DNA of 13,241 nucleotides, taken from positions 1 to 13,241 of the forward strand of contig CAXUHU010000092.1 in NCBI GenBank assembly GCA_964250925.1, read 5' to 3'. Numbering within the stretch: position 1 is the stretch's first letter; each line of letters begins with the position of its first letter. Under the pieces are notes generated by a model, which ran no database searches, was not told the DNA's origin, and saw nothing but the letters and a program-made list of their open reading frames with translations. The DNA comes from BOG-908 sp964250925. GTDB taxonomy: Bacteria; Pseudomonadota; Alphaproteobacteria; Acetobacterales; Acetobacteraceae. Both the position numbers and the translations under genes were made by a program. Below, one piece after another: positions 6,030-12,612 of the stretch.

Positions 6030-6965
6030 TTGCACACGAACGCTGTCGTCCTGACCGCCCCCGAGCAACTGGGCCTGAGCCGCATCCCGCTTTCGCCGCC
6101 CGGCGAGGATGACGTGGTCGTCGACATCGCCTGGAGCGGGATCAGCACCGGGACTGAACGGCTGCTTTACACCGGCCGCATGCCGCCGTTTCCCGGCATG
6201 GGTTATCCGCTGGTGCCCGGCTACGAGTCGGTGGGCCGGGTGAGCGCGGCGGGCGAGCGAGCAGGCGTGGCGCCGGGACAGATGGTGTTCGTGCCGGGGG
6301 CGAGCTGCTACGGCGAGATACGCGGCCTGTTCGGCGGCACCGCATCCCGCCTGGTGACGCGCGGCGCACGGGTTGTACCGGTGCCCGAGCATCTGGGTTG
6401 CTCGGCAAGCTTGCTGGCGCTGGCGGCAACGGCGCAGCACGCCATCGCCCTGCCGGGTGCCTCGGTGCCCGAGCTGATCATAGGGCATGGCACGGTGGGG
6501 CGCCTGCTGGCGCGCCTGACATTGGCCGCCGGCGGCCGACCCACGGTGTGGGAGACCAGCGCCGCGCGCAGACAGGGTGCGGCGGGTTACGATGTGGTCG
6601 ATCCGCAGGACGATGCGCGGCGGGACTATCGCTGCATCGTCGATGCCAGCGGTGATGCCGGGTTGCTGGACACGCTGATCGGGCGGCTGGCGCCGGGCGG
6701 CGCGGTGGTGCTGGCGGGATTCTACGACACGCTCAGCTTCACCTTCCCGCCGGCCTTCATGCGCGAGGCGCGCATCCTGATCGCCGCACAGTTCACCCCG
6801 GCGGACATTGCGCACGTGCTGGCGCTGGTGGCCTCAGGCGTCGTCTCGCTCGACGGGCTGATCACCCATCGCGAACCGGCCGCTCACGCGGCATCCGCCT
6901 ATCGCACCGCGTTTTCCGACACTTCGTGCCTGAAAATGGTTCTGGATTGGAGAGAGTTCGCATGA
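6030..6965 (+). CDS. bchC: 3-hydroxyethyl bacteriochlorophyllide a dehydrogenase
   Basis: BchC oxidises the C-3 1-hydroxyethyl side chain to acetyl, a late step in making bacteriochlorophyllide a. The 311-residue protein is a medium-chain-dehydrogenase-like enzyme. It has WSGISTGTERLLYTGRMPPFPGMGYPLVPGYESVG around residues 35-69, the cofactor loop LIIGHGTVGRLLA at about 149-161 and a C-terminus with FTPADIAHVLALV. TTG 6030 is chosen as the start because GGGGAGG lies 7 bases before it and the N-terminus (HTNAVVLTAPEQL) matches the family; no ATG competes. It follows two PpsR operators. Its stop overlaps the bchX start (ATGA at 6962-6965), so the two are translationally coupled. Identification is secure. 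Confidence 0.93.
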   Translation: MHTNAVVLTAPEQLGLSRIPLSPPGEDDVVVDIAWSGISTGTERLLYTGRMPPFPGMGYPLVPGYESVGRVSAAGERAGVAPGQMVFVPGASCYGEIRGLFGGTASRLVTRGARVVPVPEHLGCSASLLALAATAQHAIALPGASVPELIIGHGTVGRLLARLTLAAGGRPTVWETSAARRQGAAGYDVVDPQDDARRDYRCIVDASGDAGLLDTLIGRLAPGGAVVLAGFYDTLSFTFPPAFMREARILIAAQFTPADIAHVLALVASGVVSLDGLITHREPAAHAASAYRTAFSDTSCLKMVLDWREFA

Positions 6966-7978
6966 ACGCATTCGTCAGCCCGACCCCGGCCGCCCCGCAG
7001 GCCAGCATGGCCGACGCGCTGCGCGCGGAGGCCGCCATCGAGCCGGATGCCGTCTCTACCGTGCCTGCGAAGAAAGAGACGCAGATCATTGCGATCTACG
7101 GCAAGGGCGGCATCGGCAAGAGTTTCACGCTGGCCAACCTCAGCTATATGATGGCGCAGCAGGGCAAGCGCGTGCTGCTGATCGGCTGCGACCCCAAGAG
7201 CGACACGACGAGCCTGCTGTTCGGCGGCCGTTCGTGCCCCACGATCATTGAGACCTCATCGAAGAGGAAGCTGGCCGGCGAAGCGGTCGCCATCGGCGAC
7301 GTGTGCTTCAAGCGCGACGGCGTGTACGCGATGGAGCTGGGCGGCCCGGAAGTCGGGCGCGGCTGTGGCGGGCGCGGCATCATCCACGGTTTCGAGCTGC
7401 TGGAGAAGCTCGGTTTCCACGAGTGGGGCTTCGATTACGTGTTGCTCGACTTCCTGGGCGACGTGGTGTGCGGCGGGTTCGGACTGCCGATCGCGCGTGA
7501 CATGTGCCAGAAGGTGATCGTTGTGGCATCGAACGACTTGCAGTCGTTGTACGTCGCCAACAACGTGTGCTCGGCGGTCGATTACTTCCGCAAGCTGGGC
7601 GGCAACGTCGGCGTCGCCGGCATGGTCATCAACAAGGACGACGGCACCGGCGAGGCGCAGGCTTTTGCCGACAAGGTTGGCATTCCGGTGCTGTCCGCGA
7701 TCCCCGCCGATGACGACATCCGCCGGAAGAGTGCGAATTACGAGATCATCGGCACGCCGGGCGGACGCTGGGCACCGATGTTCGAACAGTTGGCGGAGCA
7801 GGTCGCGTCGGCACCGCCGGTGCGGCCGAACCCGCTGACGCACGAGAACCTGCTGAACCTGTTCAAGGGCGACGCCGTCGGCCGCAACGTGGTGCTGGTG
7901 CCGGCAACCGAGGCAGACATGTGCCCGGCGACGGTGAGTAATAAGGCATCGCTCGAAGTGATCTACGAGGGTGCCTGA
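6962..7978 (+). CDS. bchX: Chlorophyllide a reductase iron protein, subunit X
   Basis: BchX is the ATP-dependent, NifH-like reductase that passes electrons to BchYZ, which reduces ring B of the chlorin (C7=C8) to form the bacteriochlorin. The 338-residue protein has a family-typical N-terminal extension of about 40 residues. Then come the P-loop IYGKGGIGKSFT (residues 46-55) and CDPKSDTT at 76-83. Cys135 in GRGCGGRGI and Cys170 in DVVCGGFG are the two ligands by which a dimer would hold one 4Fe-4S cluster. ATG 6962 is preceded by GGAGAGAG and overlaps the bchC stop. The frame could open earlier, but that lies within bchC. The end of this gene overlaps or abuts bchY. All motifs needed for activity are visible. 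Confidence 0.96.
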   Translation: MNAFVSPTPAAPQASMADALRAEAAIEPDAVSTVPAKKETQIIAIYGKGGIGKSFTLANLSYMMAQQGKRVLLIGCDPKSDTTSLLFGGRSCPTIIETSSKRKLAGEAVAIGDVCFKRDGVYAMELGGPEVGRGCGGRGIIHGFELLEKLGFHEWGFDYVLLDFLGDVVCGGFGLPIARDMCQKVIVVASNDLQSLYVANNVCSAVDYFRKLGGNVGVAGMVINKDDGTGEAQAFADKVGIPVLSAIPADDDIRRKSANYEIIGTPGGRWAPMFEQLAEQVASAPPVRPNPLTHENLLNLFKGDAVGRNVVLVPATEADMCPATVSNKASLEVIYEGA

Positions 7979-7982
7979 CGAG

Positions 7983-9479
7983 ATGGACGGTTCCATACCG
8001 CCCGCTTCGGGCGCCGGCTGCCATGGCGGACGCGAGCGTCTGACGGAGGCCGCACGTGCGGCCGGCAAATCCGTGGCGATGGATCAGTTGATGGCCGACT
8101 ACCCGCGCGGCCCGCATGATCAACCGCAATCCATGTGCCCGGCCTTCGGCTCGTTGCGTGTGGGCCTGCGCATGCGGCGGGTGGCAACCATCCTGTCGGG
8201 CTCGGCCTGTTGCGTGTACGGGCTGACCTTCACCTCGCATTTCTATGGCGCGCGGCGGACCGTCGGCTACGTGCCGTTCAACTCGGAGTCGCTGGTGCGG
8301 GGCCAGTTGTTCGAGGACATACGCAACGCGGTTTACGAGACGGCCAAGCCATCTGAGTACGACGCCGTCGTCGTGATCAATCTGTGCGTGCCGACGGCGT
8401 CCGGCGTGCCGCTCGACCTGTTGCCGAAGCAGATCGACGGCGTGCGCATCATCGGCATCGACGTGCCGGGCTTCGGCGTGCCGACGCATGCGGAAGCCAA
8501 GGACGTGCTGACCGGCGCGATGCTTAAATACGCGCGCACCGAGGCGGAAGCCGGGCCGGTGGCGCGGCCACGCGTGGTGGCAGACCTGCCGACGGTTGCC
8601 ATGCTCGGCGAATTCTTTCCGGCCGATCCGCCGGGCGTGGGCGCGCTGCTGGCGCCGATGGGCATGGCGCTGGCCCCCACCCTGCCCTGCCGCGAGTGGC
8701 GCGACCTGTATGCGGCGCTGGACTGCACAGTGGCGGCCGCGGCGCACCCCTTCTACACCGCTTCCGTGCGCGAGATGCGTGCGGCGGGGCGCCCGGTGGT
8801 GGGCTCCGCCCCGGTGGGTGTGGACGGCACGGCGGCCTGGCTGGAGGCGGTGGGTGCCGCAGCCGGCGTGGGTGCGGCGCAGCTCGACGCGGCGAAAGCA
8901 GCAGCACTGCCGGCGATCCGCGCGGCGCTGGAAGCAAACCCGATTCGCGCGCGCATTACGCTGTCCGGCTACGAGGGTTCCGAGCTGCTGGTGGCGCGCC
9001 TGCTGATGGAGGCGGGCGCCGAGATTCCCTATGTGGGAACGGCCTGTCCGCGCACCGAGTGGAGCGAGGCGGATCGCGCCTGGCTGGAGGCGCGCGGCAC
9101 GCATGTGCAGTACCGCGCCTCGCTGGAGCAGGATCTGTGCGCCATGCAGGACGTGCGGCCCGACCTTGCGATCGGGACGACGCCGCTGGTCCAGAAGGCC
9201 AAGGAGCTGGGGATACCGGCGCTATATTATACCAACATGGTTTCCGCGCGCCCACTGATGGGGGCGGCCGGCGCCGGTGCGCTGGCGGCTATCGTGGCGG
9301 CGCAGACGCGCGGCGCCGAACGGTTCACGCGCATGGTTTCGTTTTTCGAAGGCGTGGGCACGGGTGATGCGTCCGGCTATGGCTGGCGCAGCAAGCCGGT
9401 GGAGCCGCAGGGCGCACGCGAGCGCACGCGAAAATTGCGGCTGGCGAAGGCGAAGGCGCTCGAAGCGGTGGGAACCTAG
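7983..9479 (+). CDS. bchY: Chlorophyllide a reductase catalytic subunit Y
   Basis: BchY pairs with BchZ to form the NifDK-like catalytic component of chlorophyllide a reductase, which receives electrons from BchX. Starting at ATG 7983 it has 498 residues. The N-terminal third holds candidate iron-sulphur ligands: Cys52 in SMCPAFGSLRVGLRM, Cys76 and Cys77 in SGSACCVYGLTF, and Cys135 in INLCVPTASG. These are the usual BchY landmarks. Later conserved text includes IDVPGFGVPTHAEAKDVL and GTTPLVQKAKELGIPALYYTN. GTG 7971 in the same frame overlaps the bchX stop and is a possible alternative start, adding 4 residues; both have weak ribosome sites (GAGGG upstream). The stop is 3 bases before bchZ. 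Identification is secure. Confidence 0.95.
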   Translation: MDGSIPPASGAGCHGGRERLTEAARAAGKSVAMDQLMADYPRGPHDQPQSMCPAFGSLRVGLRMRRVATILSGSACCVYGLTFTSHFYGARRTVGYVPFNSESLVRGQLFEDIRNAVYETAKPSEYDAVVVINLCVPTASGVPLDLLPKQIDGVRIIGIDVPGFGVPTHAEAKDVLTGAMLKYARTEAEAGPVARPRVVADLPTVAMLGEFFPADPPGVGALLAPMGMALAPTLPCREWRDLYAALDCTVAAAAHPFYTASVREMRAAGRPVVGSAPVGVDGTAAWLEAVGAAAGVGAAQLDAAKAAALPAIRAALEANPIRARITLSGYEGSELLVARLLMEAGAEIPYVGTACPRTEWSEADRAWLEARGTHVQYRASLEQDLCAMQDVRPDLAIGTTPLVQKAKELGIPALYYTNMVSARPLMGAAGAGALAAIVAAQTRGAERFTRMVSFFEGVGTGDASGYGWRSKPVEPQGARERTRKLRLAKAKALEAVGT

Positions 9480-9482
9480 ACG

Positions 9483-10928
9483 ATGCTGGTTCAGGATCAC
9501 GATCGGGCCGGCGGCTACTGGGGTGCGGTGTACGCGTTCTGCGCGGTTCGCGGGTTGCGCGTGCTGATCGACGGACCGGTCGGCTGCGAGAACCTGCCGG
9601 TGACTGCGGTGCTGCACTACACCGACGGTTTGCCGCCGCACGAATTGCCGGTTCACGTCACGGGCTTGTCCGAAGACAACCTCTCCAGCGAGGGCACCGA
9701 GGGTGCGATGCGCCGGGCGGCGGCCGCGGGCGACCAGGATCTGCCGGCCGTGGTGGTGACGGGCAGCATCGCCGAGATGATCGGCGGCGGGGTGACGCCG
9801 GAGGGCAGCAACCTGTTGCGCTTTATTCCGCGCACCATCGACGAGGACCAGTGGCAGGCGGCGGACCGCGCGATCTACTGGCTGTGGACCGAGTTCGGCG
9901 CCAAGAAATCCAAGATCAAGCCGCGTCCGGAGCGGCAACCCGGCGTCAAGCCGCGGGTGAACATCATCGGGCCGATCTACGGCACGTTCAACATGCCGTC
10001 CGACCTGGCCGAAATACGCCGGCTGGTCGAAGGCATCGGGTGCGAGATCAATCTGAGCTTTCCGCTCGGGTCGCACCTGGAAGACGTGGCGCGCCTGCCG
10101 GACGCGGACGTGAACATCTGCCTGTATCGCGAGTTCGGCCGTAAATTGTGCGAGGCGCTGGACCGGCCCTATCTGCAGGCGCCGATCGGCATCTTCGCCA
10201 CCACCAATTTCCTGCGCGCGCTGGGCGAGCTGGCAGGCGTCGATCCCGAGCCGTTCATCGAGGCGGAGAAGCACACCACCATCAAGCCGATCTGGGATTT
10301 GTGGCGCAGCGTGACGCAGGATTTCTTCGCGACCGCTTCGTTCGCCGTGGTGGCAACCGAGACCTACACGCGCGGACTGAAACAGTTCCTGGAAGACGAG
10401 ATGGGCATTCCGTGCACCTTCGCGTTCTCCCGCACTGCCGGCACCAAGCCCGACAACGCGGCGGTGCGCCGCGCGCTGAAGGCGACGCCGCCGCTGGTGC
10501 TCTACGGCTCGTTCAACGAGCGGATGTATGCGGCCGAGCAAGGCGCGCGCTGCATGTTCATCCCGGCCTCGTTTCCGGGGGCGATCATCCGCCGCGCGAC
10601 GGGCACGCCGTTCATGGGTTATGCCGGTGCCACCTGGATCGTCCAGGAATATTGCAACGCGCTGTTCGACGCGCTGTTCCACATCCTGCCGCTTGCCAGC
10701 GAGATGGACCGGATCGATCCGACGCCGGCGCGCGACCAGGCAGCCGTGCTGTGGGACGACGACGCGCTGGCGCTGCTCGATGCGCATGTGGAGCACGAGC
10801 CGTTCATCGTTCGCATCTCGGCGGCGAAACGTTTGCGCGATCGCGTGGAACAGGAGGCCCGTCAAGCACGCGAGGGCCGGATTTCGGCCGAGCGGGTAAC
10901 CTGCTCCCTAGACCGCGTGCACGCGTGA
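9483..10928 (+). CDS. bchZ: Chlorophyllide a reductase catalytic subunit Z
   Basis: BchZ is the NifK-like partner of BchY. The 481-residue protein begins MLVQDHDRAGGYWGAVYAF and has DGPVGCENLPVTAVLHYTD around residues 30-48, where Cys35 is the expected cluster ligand. IIGPIYGTFNMPSDLAEIRR and the C-terminal YGSFNERMYAAE (substrate region) follow the family order. The start at ATG 9483 leaves only 3 bases after bchY, so translation is coupled. The gene ends at 10928, followed by the puf leader. Transcripts that start inside or before bchZ often supply part of puf expression in purple bacteria; the sequence does not show whether that holds here. Confidence 0.95.
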   Translation: MLVQDHDRAGGYWGAVYAFCAVRGLRVLIDGPVGCENLPVTAVLHYTDGLPPHELPVHVTGLSEDNLSSEGTEGAMRRAAAAGDQDLPAVVVTGSIAEMIGGGVTPEGSNLLRFIPRTIDEDQWQAADRAIYWLWTEFGAKKSKIKPRPERQPGVKPRVNIIGPIYGTFNMPSDLAEIRRLVEGIGCEINLSFPLGSHLEDVARLPDADVNICLYREFGRKLCEALDRPYLQAPIGIFATTNFLRALGELAGVDPEPFIEAEKHTTIKPIWDLWRSVTQDFFATASFAVVATETYTRGLKQFLEDEMGIPCTFAFSRTAGTKPDNAAVRRALKATPPLVLYGSFNERMYAAEQGARCMFIPASFPGAIIRRATGTPFMGYAGATWIVQEYCNALFDALFHILPLASEMDRIDPTPARDQAAVLWDDDALALLDAHVEHEPFIVRISAAKRLRDRVEQEARQAREGRISAERVTCSLDRVHA

Positions 10929-11087
10929 GGGCGCCCGCAAGATCAGATCGGACCGGGTCGAGGCACCGCCTCCTCGTGTTCCCACCGACCGACCGGCGAT
11001 GCCGGGCGGAGACCAACCCTGAAGGCGCCGGGCCACAGGGTTCCCGGCCGCGCGGGACCAGCGCGGCAATGGACGGAGGTACACACC
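10929..11087 (+). promoter_or_regulatory. puf operon leader between bchZ and pufB
   Basis: No open frame of coding character occupies these 159 bases, so pufQ, which sits here in Rhodobacter, is absent. Two small hairpins are visible: CCGGC-GAT-GCCGG at 10993-11005 and GCCGGG-10-CCCGGC at 11027-11048. No perfect TGT-N12-ACA operator is present. A puf promoter may lie here or within bchZ, but I cannot point to boxes with confidence. GGACGGAGG at about 11071-11079 is the ribosome site of pufB. Confidence 0.55.
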
Positions 11088-11321
11088 ATGTCGGACGTCA
11101 CTAGACGGCCCGTAGCAGCGTCAGGGCTGACGGAAACGGAAGCCAAGGAGTTCCACAACATCTTCCTGACCAGCTTCATCGGGTTCGTTGTTGTTGCCAT
11201 CATTGCACACTTCCTGGTGTGGCAGTGGAGGCCTTGGCTGCCTGGGCCGAACGGCTACACGACGGGCATGCTGGATAGCGCGCACCACGCGCTGTTCGTT
11301 GCCCGCTCGATGCTCGGGTAA
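11088..11321 (+). CDS. pufB: Light-harvesting 1 (B870) beta polypeptide with C-terminal extension
   Basis: PufB is the beta subunit of the LH1 antenna ring round the reaction centre. It has LTETEAKEFHNIFLTSFIGF at residues 14-33, a single membrane helix and AHFLVWQWRPW at 40-50. His41 is the expected bacteriochlorophyll ligand, His23 is the conserved upstream histidine, and the Trp cluster 45/47/50 borders the membrane. GGACGGAGG lies 8 bases upstream of ATG. The protein has 77 residues. Classical LH1 beta chains end close to the WRPW motif, but here 27 more residues follow (PGPNGYTTG, then SAHHALFVARSML, an amphipathic-looking tail). pufA starts 14 bases downstream. Confidence 0.95.
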   Translation: MSDVTRRPVAASGLTETEAKEFHNIFLTSFIGFVVVAIIAHFLVWQWRPWLPGPNGYTTGMLDSAHHALFVARSMLG

Positions 11322-11335
11322 GGGGGAGCGCTCAG

Positions 11336-11521
11336 ATGTTTCGCATTTGGCTGCTGTTCGATCCGCGCCGCGTACTCGTGGCGTTGTCGATCTTCCTGTT
11401 CGTGCTGGCGCTGCTGATCCACTTCATCCTGCTCAGCACGGACCGGTTCAACTGGTTGGAAGGCCCGCACCACGGCCTGACCGCCCAGCAGATCGCGCCG
11501 TTGCCGTCCGGCACGAAGTAG
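11336..11521 (+). CDS. pufA: Light-harvesting 1 (B870) alpha polypeptide
   Basis: PufA is the alpha subunit of LH1. The 61-residue chain has FDPRRVLVALSIFLF (residues 8-22), a single membrane helix, and LLIHFILLSTDRFNWLEG at 26-43. His29 is the ligand to the bacteriochlorophyll, and Trp40, 11 residues on, is the usual hydrogen-bond partner. The GGGGGAG ribosome site lies just before ATG 11336. It is cotranscribed with pufB and followed by a hairpin that separates it from pufL. Length and motifs are normal for LH1 alpha. Confidence 0.96.
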   Translation: MFRIWLLFDPRRVLVALSIFLFVLALLIHFILLSTDRFNWLEGPHHGLTAQQIAPLPSGTK

Positions 11522-11526
11522 GTCCA

Positions 11527-11560
11527 CGGCGGCGGCGATGCCTGGTGTCGTCCGCCGCCG
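11527..11560 (+). terminator. pufA-pufL intercistronic hairpin
   Basis: CGGCGGCGG (11527-11535) pairs with CCGCCGCCG (11552-11560), giving a 9-bp all-G/C stem. CGA/TCG adds three inner pairs after a single bulged T; the loop is 9 bases, and ACTTCTTTTCC follows. In other purple bacteria hairpins here protect the pufBA message from 3' decay, giving more LH1 than reaction centre. The T-rich run could also cause partial termination. The structure is seen directly; the role is inferred from position. Confidence 0.8.
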
Positions 11561-11599
11561 ACTTCTTTTCCTTGCTACCTAGACCGGGAGGGTCATGCG

Positions 11600-12424
11600 A
11601 TGGCGATGCTGAGTTTCGAGGGAAAGTACCGCGTACGCGGCGGCACCCTGGTCGGTGGCGATCTGTTCGATTTCTGGTGGGGCCCGTTCTATGTCGGGTT
11701 CTTCGGCGTCACCACCGTGTTCTTTTCGCTGCTGGGCACGGCGCTGATCCTGTATGGCGCTTCGTTGGGCCACACCTTCAACATATGGCGCATCAACATC
11801 GCGCCGCCCGACATCAGCTACGGCTTGGCGTTCGCCCCCATCAAGGAGGGCGGGTTGTGGCAGGCGATTACCATATGCGCCATTGGCGCCTTTTCGAGCT
11901 GGGCGCTGCGGCAAGTCGAGATCTCGCGCAAGCTGGGCATGGGCTACCACGTGCCGTTCGCGTTCAGCGTGGCCATCTTCGCCTACGTGACGCTGGTGGT
12001 GATACGTCCGCTGCTGATGGGCGCGTGGGGATACGGATTCCCCTACGGCATCCTGAGCCACTTGGACTGGGTTTCCAACACCGGCTATCAATACCTGCAC
12101 TTTCACTACAACCCGGCGCACATGCTGGCGGTGAGTTTCTTCTTCACCACCACGCTGGCGCTGTCGCTGCACGGATCGCTGGTGCTGTCGGCGGCCAACC
12201 CTGCCAAGGGTGAAGGCATGAAGACGGCCGAGCACGAGAACACGTTCTTCCGCGACATCATCGGCTACTCCATCGGCACGCTCGGCATCCACCGTTTGGG
12301 GCTGTTCCTTGCGCTGTCTGCAGGGTTCTGGAGTGCCATCTGCATCGTCATCAGCGGCCCGTTCTGGACGGGGGGCTGGCCAGCCTGGTGGGGGTGGTGG
12401 CTCAACCTGCCGATCTGGAAATAG
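11600..12424 (+). CDS. pufL: Photosynthetic reaction centre L subunit
   Basis: PufL with PufM forms the five-helix halves of the type-II reaction centre. The 274-residue protein starts at ATG 11600 after GGGAGGG. Counting mature numbering as one less than the frame, His L153 (ILSHLDW), His L173 (NPAHM, special-pair ligand), and His L190 and His L230 (iron ligands in LALSLHG and GIHRLG) are all present, as is Ser L223 (IGYSIG). Position L104 is Gln (LRQVE, where Rhodobacter has Glu next to bacteriopheophytin), L166 is His (YLHFHYNP), and L213 is Asn (EHEN). The C-terminus WWGWWLNLPIW is typical of beta/gamma groups. pufM starts 188 bases later, an unusually long gap. Confidence 0.97.
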   Translation: MAMLSFEGKYRVRGGTLVGGDLFDFWWGPFYVGFFGVTTVFFSLLGTALILYGASLGHTFNIWRINIAPPDISYGLAFAPIKEGGLWQAITICAIGAFSSWALRQVEISRKLGMGYHVPFAFSVAIFAYVTLVVIRPLLMGAWGYGFPYGILSHLDWVSNTGYQYLHFHYNPAHMLAVSFFFTTTLALSLHGSLVLSAANPAKGEGMKTAEHENTFFRDIIGYSIGTLGIHRLGLFLALSAGFWSAICIVISGPFWTGGWPAWWGWWLNLPIWK

Positions 12425-12612
12425 CCGGACCGTGCGAGAATACGACTATGGCGGCCATTCAACGCGTCTTTCTGCGCGTCCGGTGCTCACGGCCACAAGA
12501 GGCCGCTCCGCTCCGGTTCTCGAAAGCCACGCCGGCTGACTCGCCCTAGCGTATTCCCGCACGGCCCCTGGGTGCTTCACAAGAACACGGCCCACGAAGA
12601 GGACACGCCGTT
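12425..12612 (+). other. Long structured pufL-pufM spacer
   Basis: pufL and pufM are usually adjacent or nearly so, but here 188 bases separate them. The spacer has no convincing reading frame: a plus-strand frame at 12309-12539 is mostly a shadow of pufL. It contains an 18-bp inverted repeat at its outer part and two small hairpins inside (ACGCG/CGCGT at 12462-12479; CGGCC/GGCCG at 12490-12505). AAGAGGA at 12597-12603, 9 bases from the ATG, gives pufM its own ribosome site. Confidence 0.75.
12427..12567. repeat. Element bounded by imperfect 18-bp inverted repeats, MITE- or palindrome-like
   Basis: The left arm GGACCGTGCGAGAATACG (12427-12444) pairs with the right arm CGTATTCCCGCACGGCCC (12550-12567) at 16 of 18 positions. 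The arms enclose 105 bases, so the whole is 141 bases. There is no clear target-site duplication at the outer edges and no second copy in this window. It could be a small non-autonomous insertion (MITE) or a structured RNA segment that folds as one long stem in the puf transcript. The inverted repeat is seen directly; the nature of the element is open. Confidence 0.6.

Noticed and set aside
9222..10865. Minus-strand open frame of 547 codons
   Set aside because: It is antisense to bchZ and the end of bchY, both certain. Its Arg/His/Gln-rich translation has no family features.
10929..11087. A possible pufQ gene before pufB
   Set aside because: No frame of the right length or hydrophobic character is present in the 159 bases.
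12097..12099. His at the L166 position of PufL (YLHFHYNP) as a novel substitution
   Set aside because: I recall the same YLHFH text in reaction centres of other purple bacteria such as Thermochromatium, so it is probably lineage-typical.
12309..12539. Small plus-strand frame reaching into the pufL-pufM spacer as a possible inserted gene
   Set aside because: Most of it overlaps the end of pufL in another frame, and the part inside the spacer is Arg/Ser-rich with no ribosome site or family features.
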